Source: Comamonas sp. SCN 67-35
GTDB taxonomy: Bacteria; Pseudomonadota; Gammaproteobacteria; Burkholderiales; Burkholderiaceae_C
DNA: 64,000 nucleotides
Direction: 5' to 3'
Assembly: GCA_001725255.1 (NCBI GenBank)
Contig: MEFV01000016.1
Coordinates: 42,005 to 106,004 of the forward strand
In this document: positions 57,748-64,000 of the stretch, piece after piece
Numbering within the stretch: the first letter of the stretch is position 1
Layout of the letters: every line of letters begins with the position of its first letter
Notes under the pieces: model-generated
Told to the model about the DNA's origin: nothing
What the model saw: only the letters and a program-made list of their open reading frames with translations
Database searches by the model: none
Position numbers and translations under genes: made by a program

Positions 57748-58127
57748 ACGAGGGCTCCACCGGAGAAGCTGAAGAACGACAGGAAGAACGAGGAGGCGGC
57801 AAACGCGATGCTCAACCCAAACACAATCTGGATGAGCTTGCGAAAGCCCCCCGACGTATCCCCGAAGGCCAACGCGAGGCCGGTGGCGATGATGATGATG
57901 ACCGCGACGATGCGCGCGACCGGTCCCTGGATGGATTCGAGGATGGATTGCAGCGGCCCTTCCCAGGGCATCGAGGAACCAGCGGCCCGCGCCGTGCCGA
58001 CCGTCATCAGCAGGATGGCGGCCAGCAGCAGGCCGTGATGCACTGGGCCGGCCAAATGCCTCAGGCGTGCAAAGGCGAAGGCCGGATTTACGGAAATGCG
58101 AAAGGTCTGGGCGTGCCGCTGCGTCAT
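57744..58127 (-). CDS. trbC: Conjugal transfer pilin TrbC (VirB2-like)
   Basis: This 127-aa prepilin has a long signal region to about residue 48 (GTARAAGSSMPWEGPLQSIL). Two membrane segments (about 62-82 and 95-118) flank the short loop FGDTSGGFRK, as in VirB2/TrbC pilins, some of which are cyclised. It overlaps trbB and trbD by 4 bp each. Confidence 0.93.
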   Translation of the reverse strand: MTQRHAQTFRISVNPAFAFARLRHLAGPVHHGLLLAAILLMTVGTARAAGSSMPWEGPLQSILESIQGPVARIVAVIIIIATGLALAFGDTSGGFRKLIQIVFGLSIAFAASSFFLSFFSFSGGALV

Positions 58128-59146
58128 GGCAGTTCTCCTAGATGGCTGGGGAGCGAGGAAGGCGACGGCGGTTCGGGCGGCGACGCCAGCGCGTCCGCCA
58201 GGCGATAGCCCACGCCATCAAAACCGGCGACGCGGGCAATGCCCTCAATGCGACGCCTGCGGCCGCGCCCGGCGATATGGATGACGACGTTGACGGCCTC
58301 GGCGACGAGCGCCCGCGGCGGATTCACCGCCACTTCAAGAATCAGTTGCTCCAGGCGCAGCAGCGCGCCCAAGGCGGAACCGGCGTGGATCGTGGCGATA
58401 CCACCGGGATGGCCGGTGCCCCACACCTTGATGAGATCCAGCGCCTCGCCACCGCGCACCTCGCCGACGATCACGCGGTCGGGACGCAGGCGCATCGTGG
58501 CGCGCACCAGCTCGGTCATCGACACCACGCCGGCGCGCGTGCGCAGTGGCACGTGGTCGCGCGCTACACATTGCAGCTCTACCGTGTCTTCAAGTACCAG
58601 CACGCGGTCGCCGGTGGCGGCGATCTCCGCGAGCAAGGCATTGGCGAGCGTGGTCTTGCCGGTGCTGGTACCCCCGGCGATCAGGATGTTCTGCCGCTCG
58701 CGCACCGCGCTGCGCAGGAATGCGGCCTGCTCGACGGTCATCATCTCGTCGGTGACGTAGCGCTCCAGCGGGATCACGCCGACCGCGCGCTTGCGCAGCG
58801 CGAAGGCCGGGCCAGGCGCTGCCGGCGGCAGAATGCCCTCAAAACGCTCGCCGGTCTCCGGCAGTTCGGCGGTCAGCAGCGGCTGACCGCGATGCACTTC
58901 CGCGCCGACGTGTGCTGCGACTAGGCGGATGATGCGTTCGCCATCTTCCTCGGACAACTCCGCGCCCATCGGTGCGCGGCCCGACGACAGGCGATCGACC
59001 CAAAGCGTGTGGTCGGGGTTGAGCATGATTTCCACCACGTCGGGGTCTTCGAGCGCAGCGGCGATCAGCGGTCCCATCGCCGTGCGCAACATGCGGATGC
59101 GCCGGTCAAGCGACGTGGCGGTAAAGGACTGTGGCTGCGCGCTCAT
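58124..59146 (-). CDS. trbB: Conjugal transfer ATPase TrbB (VirB11-like)
   Basis: This 340-aa traffic ATPase has Walker A IAGGTSTGKTTLANALL, the Asp box VLEDTVELQ, and the His box PGGIATIHAGSALGAL. VirB11 proteins form hexamers at the channel base and switch between pilus assembly and DNA transfer. It overlaps the copG-type gene and trbC. Confidence 0.95.
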   Translation of the reverse strand: MSAQPQSFTATSLDRRIRMLRTAMGPLIAAALEDPDVVEIMLNPDHTLWVDRLSSGRAPMGAELSEEDGERIIRLVAAHVGAEVHRGQPLLTAELPETGERFEGILPPAAPGPAFALRKRAVGVIPLERYVTDEMMTVEQAAFLRSAVRERQNILIAGGTSTGKTTLANALLAEIAATGDRVLVLEDTVELQCVARDHVPLRTRAGVVSMTELVRATMRLRPDRVIVGEVRGGEALDLIKVWGTGHPGGIATIHAGSALGALLRLEQLILEVAVNPPRALVAEAVNVVIHIAGRGRRRRIEGIARVAGFDGVGYRLADALASPPEPPSPSSLPSHLGELP

Positions 59147-59607
59147 GAGGCACGCTCCTCGGTATCGGCCAGCGCCGCTGCCTCATCCAGCCGCGCGGCG
59201 TCGGGACTCAGTTCCTCCACCACGTCGCGCACGAGGCTGCGCCCGCGCATCAGGTGGCGGCCGAGCTGTTCGACGAACTGCTCGAAGCGCGCCTTGCCCT
59301 GCGCCCGCGCTGCTCCCTGATGGGACTCGGGAACCGGCGTGCTGACCATCAGGAAGTAGCGGACGAAGAGCGCCAGCGTCTCGATCTCGATGTTCTGATC
59401 GCGCTCCAACTTCTCGAATTGGCGCGAGAGCCGATCCAGACGTTTGGCGATGGCCGCTTCGCGCTGGTCGCCTGCGTCGGGCGAGAGCCACGACGCGAGC
59501 GCCGCCGCGACAATGGATGACTTGGACAAACCTTTCTTGGCGGCCAGTTCGTCGAGCCGCTTGGCGTGCTCGTGTGGAATAAACAGGTTCAGGCGGTACT
59601 GGCTCAT
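59143..59607 (-). CDS. CopG-family ribbon-helix-helix protein
   Basis: This 154-aa protein has an N-terminal ribbon-helix-helix (MSQYRLNLFIPHEHAKRLDE, then GLSKSSIVAAALASWL). The rest is charged and helical. In Tn4371-type ICEs this gene always sits between traG and trbB, so a role in regulating or docking the transfer machinery is likely (inference). It overlaps both neighbours by 4 bp. Confidence 0.88.
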   Translation of the reverse strand: MSQYRLNLFIPHEHAKRLDELAAKKGLSKSSIVAAALASWLSPDAGDQREAAIAKRLDRLSRQFEKLERDQNIEIETLALFVRYFLMVSTPVPESHQGAARAQGKARFEQFVEQLGRHLMRGRSLVRDVVEELSPDAARLDEAAALADTEERAS

Positions 59608-61607
59608 AGCTCGATTCCGTCGTGTTGGTCGAGAGACGCCAGCCGAGCCGTGCGCTGCATGGCCGGATTGAGCTGACGAGGAAGCGGCAACGGCAGGTCG
59701 TCGTCCTCAAGGAGCGCCAGGTCGTTGTCCGCCGGCTGCTGTTCGAGGATGTATTCGGCGACCTCGGACAGCTCTGGTTGGCGACGCGGGCCGCCGTCCT
59801 CAGCCGCGCCGATGTCATCGGCTGGCAAACCCTCGGTGGTGGACGCAGCTGGAACAACAGGGATGGCCAGTCCACTCCAGTCGTCGGGCCGTATCGGCGG
59901 TGCATCGGCATAGCGCCCGGTCGCCATCGAAGGTGGCGGCAGCACGCGGCGCTTGAAATTGGCGTCCGCGTAGTAGCGCAGCTTCTTGGCCCTGGTCGGC
60001 GCAACGCTGGACACCATCACCACGGCATCGTCCGGCGGGAGCTGCATGACCTCGCCGGGCGTCAGCAGCGGGCGTGCGGTTTCCTGGCGCGACACCATGA
60101 GATGGCCCAACCACGGCGCAAGCCGATGGCCGGCGTAGTTGCGCTGCGCGCGAAGTTCCGTTGCGGTGCCCAGCGTCTCCGAGATGCGTTTGGCGGTGCG
60201 TTCGTCGTTGGTGGCAAATGTCACGCGTACATGGCAGTTGTCGAGGATCGAATGGTTCTGGCCGTAGGCTTTGTCGATCTGGTTGAGTGACTGCGCGATA
60301 AGGAAGCTGCGGATGCCATAGCCCGCCATGAACGCCAGCGCCGTCTCAAAGAAGTCCAGGCGCCCGAGCGCAGGGAACTCGTCGAGCATCAAGAGCAGCT
60401 GGTGGCGGCGCGCGATGCCGTCGCTGCCGTCGAGCGATTCGGTCAGGCGCCGGCCGATCTGGTTGAGGATCAGCCGCACCAGTGGCTTGGTGCGGCTGAT
60501 GTCGGACGGCGGCACGACGAGATACAGTGAGACAGGATGCTGGGATGCGATCAGGTCGGCAATGCGCCAGTCGCAGCGCGAGGTGACTTCGGCCACCGTG
60601 GGGTCGCGGTACAGGCCGAGAAACGACATGGCCGTGGACAGTACCCCCGAGCGCTCGTTGTCCGACTTGTTCAACACCTCGCGCGCGGCGGACGCGACGA
60701 CGGGGTGCGGTGCGTCGCCCAGGTGGTGCGTGGTCATCATCCGGTACAGCGTTAGCTCGAACGGGCACGCGGGATCGGACAGGAAATTGGCAACTCCGCG
60801 CAGCGTCTTGTCTTCGCCTGCGTAGAGCACGTGCAGAATGGCCCCGACCAGCAACGCGTGCGAAGTCTTCTCCCAGTGGTTGCGACGTTCGAGTGCGCCT
60901 TCGGGATCGACCAGGATGTCCGCGATGTTCTGCACGTCACGCACTTCATGCGCGCCGCGCCGAACCTCTAACAGGGGGTTGTAGGCGGCGGATTTCGGAT
61001 CGGTCGGGTTGAACAGCAGGCAGTGCGAGAAACGCGAACGCCAGCCCGCCGTGATCTGCCAGTTCTCACCCTTGATGTCATGGATGACAGCCGAGGCCGG
61101 CCAGCTCAACAGCGTGGGCACCACCAGGCCCACACCCTTGCCGGAGCGCGTGGGCGCGAAGGTCAGGACGTGTTCCGGGCCTTCGTGGCGCAGGTACTGG
61201 CCACGATACAGGCCGAGGAACACGCCGGCAGGCTTGTCCAGGCCGGCCTTGCGAATGTCGGCCGCTTCGGCCCAACGGGCCGAACCGTAGGTCGTCACCA
61301 GCTTCGATTGCCGGGAGCGCCAGACCGACATGCCGATGGCGACCAGCGTGGCCGCTAGGCCGCTGCCGCCCGCAATCGCACCGCCCCTGTCGAAGATGCG
61401 TGGGGCATAGCCACCATAGAAGAACCACCACTCAAACAGCCGCCACGGGTGATAGATCGGTGTGCCGAAGAAGTCGAACCAGGGCAAGCCTAGGCGTACT
61501 TGGTAGCTCAGAGCAGCGGCTGTCCATTGTGTGGCACTCCACACGCCGGCGACTACGATGCCGAACACTACGGCAATCTGCCCGAACAACACGCCTTGAC
61601 CTTGCAT
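59604..61607 (-). CDS. traG: Type IV coupling protein TraG (VirD4-like)
   Basis: This 667-aa protein starts at MQGQGVLFGQIAVVFGIVVA with GGAGG upstream; a longer frame is unsupported. Two N-terminal membrane segments precede Walker A FAPTRSGKGVGLVVPTLL and Walker B LLLMLDEFPALGRLDFF. It brings the relaxosome to the channel. It is the first gene of the transfer operon. The 285 bp upstream are AT-rich and hold no gene I can support, so they probably contain the operon promoter. Confidence 0.95.
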   Translation of the reverse strand: MQGQGVLFGQIAVVFGIVVAGVWSATQWTAAALSYQVRLGLPWFDFFGTPIYHPWRLFEWWFFYGGYAPRIFDRGGAIAGGSGLAATLVAIGMSVWRSRQSKLVTTYGSARWAEAADIRKAGLDKPAGVFLGLYRGQYLRHEGPEHVLTFAPTRSGKGVGLVVPTLLSWPASAVIHDIKGENWQITAGWRSRFSHCLLFNPTDPKSAAYNPLLEVRRGAHEVRDVQNIADILVDPEGALERRNHWEKTSHALLVGAILHVLYAGEDKTLRGVANFLSDPACPFELTLYRMMTTHHLGDAPHPVVASAAREVLNKSDNERSGVLSTAMSFLGLYRDPTVAEVTSRCDWRIADLIASQHPVSLYLVVPPSDISRTKPLVRLILNQIGRRLTESLDGSDGIARRHQLLLMLDEFPALGRLDFFETALAFMAGYGIRSFLIAQSLNQIDKAYGQNHSILDNCHVRVTFATNDERTAKRISETLGTATELRAQRNYAGHRLAPWLGHLMVSRQETARPLLTPGEVMQLPPDDAVVMVSSVAPTRAKKLRYYADANFKRRVLPPPSMATGRYADAPPIRPDDWSGLAIPVVPAASTTEGLPADDIGAAEDGGPRRQPELSEVAEYILEQQPADNDLALLEDDDLPLPLPRQLNPAMQRTARLASLDQHDGIEL

Positions 61608-61892
61608 CCCGGCCTCCAATTTCTCCCTTGCGGCATGCGGCACAAAGGCGTGCCGTAGTTGCAAGGATCGGTGTCAGGTCAAGAGTCGGTCAAAGACTGT
61701 TATCGGCACAATTCAAGGAGAAAAAGAAAGATTTCCAGCAAGGGCGTAGACAAGGAAAACGTCGCAAGCGGATGCGCATTGAGTCGTGTATGGCGATTTT
61801 TTGAAAGAATTTTTGCCGATATGAAGAATCGGCGCGTACAGAGCTATGCGACGAGTATTAACCATCCGCGTGTCGCTATCTGTGTGAACTGA

Positions 61893-62135
61893 TCAGTTCT
61901 TCGGAGCTGGCTCTGGCGTGTACGGCGTGCCGTTGCCAATGAAGCGCTTGTGTGTCGCTTCGGCCACTGCGTTGCACAGCGCATCACCCAGTTTCGCACG
62001 GTCGGCTTTGTACTGCGTGCGCAGTTCCTTCAATCGCTCGGGGTTGGCGATCAACGATTCGACAGTCTCCGTCGGCGCGGACTAGCCGCAGGCGGTCAGC
62101 AGTGCCACGAGCATGAGCGGAGTAATCATCTCCAT
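61893..62135 (-). pseudogene. eexN: EexN-family entry-exclusion lipoprotein, broken by an internal TAG
   Basis: The frame reads MEMITPLMLVALLTACG, then TAG at 62084-62082 (codon 18), then SAPTETVESLIANPERLKEL and on to CNAVAEATHKRFIGNG and a normal stop. The lipobox TACG and the EexN body are intact, so one base change produced the stop directly after the lipidated cysteine. Restart at a later codon would lack the signal peptide. It lies between the LysR and traG genes, its usual place in such ICEs. Confidence 0.85.
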
Positions 62136-62146
62136 GGCATGGCCTC

Positions 62147-63058
62147 TCATTGAACGGTGGTGGGATTCGATGCTTGGTCATCGACAGGGCTCACCCTGTC
62201 GATGAAGCGGCTCAACTGCTCGGAAGGCTCAATGTCTGGGCGCAACAGGTATGTGGTCAGCATCGGTGAACGACCGGCGAGTGGCCGAGCAATCACATCA
62301 GGATTGCAGCATGCTGCTATCTGGCTTTCGCCTGCGAACCCCAAACCGTAACCAGCGGCCACCAAGGTCATCATTAAGTCTAGCGTTGGCACACGATCCG
62401 CTATGGTGGGCTCGGCATCCACCGTGCGTAGCACTCGCTTGACCTGCTGCCAGAAGCCCTCGCAGGTTTCGGGATGGCACAGCACAAGCGGATAGCGCAA
62501 CACCTCGTCGAGCGGGATGCGCCGGTGTACCAGGAGTGGATGGCGCGCCGGTACAGCGATCACCAAAGGCTCACTCCAGATAGCCTCAGCGAGAATCCCT
62601 TCGCCCACGTCATCGGATTGTGCAAATCCCGCGTCATACAGGTCACTGTTCAGCCCCTTGATTTGCTGCGACAGCGGTGTTTCTGACAGGCGAATCTCCA
62701 CCTCTGGTTCATCCTCGCGACACTGTGCCAGCAAAGCCGATAGTCGTGCCTGTGCGATGCCATCGGACAGCGCGATGCGCAGGCGGCCGTGGTAACCGGT
62801 AGCCGCTGCTTTCACGCTGGCTTTGGCCTGGTCGATAGCGGCGAAGACGCGATGTGCCTCCTCCAGAAAGACCTCACCCGCCCAGGTCAACCGCGTGCGT
62901 CGTGTCGTCCGCTCGAACAACTGCACGGCCAAGTGGGACTCCAGTTCCTTGATAGTGCGCGACAACGGCGACTGCTCGATGTGCAGGCGTTCGGCCGCAC
63001 GAGCGAAATGCAACTCTTCGGCCACTGCGATGAAACAACGAATATGACGTAACTCCAT
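62147..63058 (-). CDS. LysR-family regulator at the ICE transfer region
   Basis: This 303-aa protein starts at MELRHIRCFIAVAEELHFAR. The helix-turn-helix is RAAERLHIEQSPLSRTIKEL, and the effector domain has GLGFAGESQ and YPLVLCHPETCEGFW segments. LysR genes commonly flank eexN-traG in Tn4371-type elements and may control transfer or adjacent cargo. It is codirectional with the transfer operon. Its effector is unknown. Confidence 0.88.
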   Translation of the reverse strand: MELRHIRCFIAVAEELHFARAAERLHIEQSPLSRTIKELESHLAVQLFERTTRRTRLTWAGEVFLEEAHRVFAAIDQAKASVKAAATGYHGRLRIALSDGIAQARLSALLAQCREDEPEVEIRLSETPLSQQIKGLNSDLYDAGFAQSDDVGEGILAEAIWSEPLVIAVPARHPLLVHRRIPLDEVLRYPLVLCHPETCEGFWQQVKRVLRTVDAEPTIADRVPTLDLMMTLVAAGYGLGFAGESQIAACCNPDVIARPLAGRSPMLTTYLLRPDIEPSEQLSRFIDRVSPVDDQASNPTTVQ

Positions 63059-63432
63059 GTTGTCTGACCTATCTTGGATCAACTCACGAAACGGAAAAAA
63101 TCGTACGCAAAGACGTAGCGCCTACATCCATCCCAGGCAATGCACAAGCATGTAGCACGCTCGATCGGGCGACTGTTCATTCGTCTCGCGGCGCGCTGTG
63201 ACTTCATGCGCGCAAAGCAAATGTTCGGCGACCTCGAAGTCCTGCTCTGTACACGAGTGTTCAAGTGCCATACAGACATCGTCATGCGGCGTCGATCGGA
63301 TGGCGCTTGCGCCCTTGCGGGAGCTCGCCCTGATGGTCGCGAAAAAGGGCGCGAGGATCGGTGGCTCATCATTGCAGTGCCTCAAGGTTCGCGGGTGATC
63401 GTGTCCCCTCTGCCGAAGCGCTGGTCTAACCC
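63059..63432. other. Gap between LysR and MFS genes, with a doubtful small ORF
   Basis: This 374-bp stretch has no clear gene. A minus-strand frame (63122-63385; the inner start reads MALEHSCTEQDFEVAEHLLC) has moderately coding-like codons but no recognisable family. The stretch may hold the LysR promoter. Confidence 0.25.
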
Positions 63433-64000
63433 TTACCGGGTACCGGATGGCAGGCCTTTCCCCCCGGAAGGGACTTCAGAACGAAACAACCAGAGAGAAC
63501 AAAGGGCAATCGTTAGCTCAACCGCCACAAACATCCCCAATGCGGCCCTAAAACCGAAGCGCAGCACCTCCCCAAAGATCAGACTACCCAAACCAAAACC
63601 AACAAACAGACTGAATACGTTCAAACCCATGGCTTGCCCTGGCCGCTTGCCCCCGAGCGAAGTAACAATACCTGCGAAGAGTGGCTGGGTCGTGTCGTAG
63701 CCCAAGGACAGCAGCATTGCCACCGCTGGAGCAAGGATCAGAGGGAAATCCAGGAGCAGGGCTGCAGCGCCGAGAGTGCTGAGTCCCAGCCCGATGGGCA
63801 GCAACCTGGCACGCCCCCACTTATCCGCCGCGCGGCCGATCAACGGTCCGAAGAGGAATCCGGGCACGCCGTATCCGAGCAACGCGAGGCCGATGCCAAC
63901 GGGCCCGAGACCGTAGCGCCGTTCGAGATACACGCCGAGCCAAGTGAAGACGCCAGAGTGGAACATCGAGTTGACAAAAACATAGCCATACGTGCGCCGC
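63433..64000 (-). CDS. MFS transporter, C-terminal part (5' end outside window)
   Basis: The frame is open from the right edge to a stop at 63433 (about 188 residues). It has the MFS cytoplasmic loop GRAADKWGRARLLPIGLGLS and about five membrane segments including ILAPAVAMLLSLGYDTTQPL. The substrate is unknown. It may be ICE cargo or the chromosomal side of another insertion; the window cannot tell. Confidence 0.8.
   Translation of the reverse strand, partial: RRTYGYVFVNSMFHSGVFTWLGVYLERRYGLGPVGIGLALLGYGVPGFLFGPLIGRAADKWGRARLLPIGLGLSTLGAAALLLDFPLILAPAVAMLLSLGYDTTQPLFAGIVTSLGGKRPGQAMGLNVFSLFVGFGLGSLIFGEVLRFGFRAALGMFVAVELTIALCSLWLFRSEVPSGGKGLPSGTR

Larger units (their letters stand above)
49561..64000. 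mobile_element. Integrative conjugative element, transfer end (Tn4371-like trb module), right part not in window
   Basis: A contiguous minus-strand traG-copG-trbBCDEJKLFGI-DUF2274 cluster, with eexN, a LysR gene and an MFS gene upstream, matches the transfer half of Tn4371-family ICEs by gene order. The left boundary is placed between the tRNA-Leu terminator and the conserved part of DUF2274. No integrase, relaxase, replication or partition genes are visible, so the element must continue beyond 64 kb. The LysR and MFS genes may be cargo. Confidence 0.75.

Overview
The window is a GC-rich chromosomal segment from a Burkholderiales bacterium, most likely family Comamonadaceae (Acidovorax, Alicycliphilus, Diaphorobacter or a relative). 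I infer this from protein similarity, the pyruvate dehydrogenase arrangement with a lipoyl domain on E3, the trb-type conjugation module, and a short interspersed repeat of a type I remember from Comamonadaceae genomes. About 49 kb is ordinary chromosome. The last 14 kb is one end of an integrative conjugative element (ICE).

Layout. 0-10.8 kb: two LysR/AraC-type regulators, a pirin, the N-degron transferases bpt and aat, a solitary trpB, a LysE exporter, gloA, selD, a YceI protein, hmgA and an OsmC protein. 11-15.2 kb: a lower-GC thyA, a GlcD-like FAD oxidoreductase, a DUF2069 protein and a YihY/BrkB protein. 15.2-24.5 kb: mutS and uvrB, separated by an accessory ftsH, a DapA-family aldolase and an aromatic aminotransferase. 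24.6-27.7 kb: iscR, iscS, an IscU-like protein missing two of its three ligand cysteines, dnaQ and tRNA-Val(CAC). 27.8-36.5 kb: a GGDEF/EAL protein, pyrD, rpiA, a glutaredoxin-like protein, prlC and folD. 36.6-46.1 kb: a two-component system divergent from the aceE-aceF-lpdA operon. 46.1-48.9 kb: an HDOD protein and a cysM-nudix-tusA-like operon.

48.9-49.6 kb is the most unusual spot. A tRNA promoter drives only the 5' half of an intronless tRNA-Leu(CAA), broken in the anticodon loop exactly where an 18-bp palindrome begins. A complete second tRNA-Leu(CAA) starts 228 bp downstream. It is interrupted after wobble base C34 by a 237-nt group I intron, which places C-G where the usual 5' splice-site U-G pair should be. 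The ICE conjugation operon abuts this tRNA's terminator.

49.6-64 kb: on the minus strand, traG, a CopG-type gene, trbBCDEJKLFGI and a DUF2274 gene form a tightly overlapping type IV secretion operon. Upstream lie an eexN lipoprotein gene broken by a stop codon, a LysR regulator and a partial MFS transporter. The relaxase and integrase are not in the window.

A short repeat family recurs through the chromosomal part. Three copies lie in frame inside genes (mutS, aceF, lpdA), and one supplies the stop codon of the FAD oxidoreductase gene.
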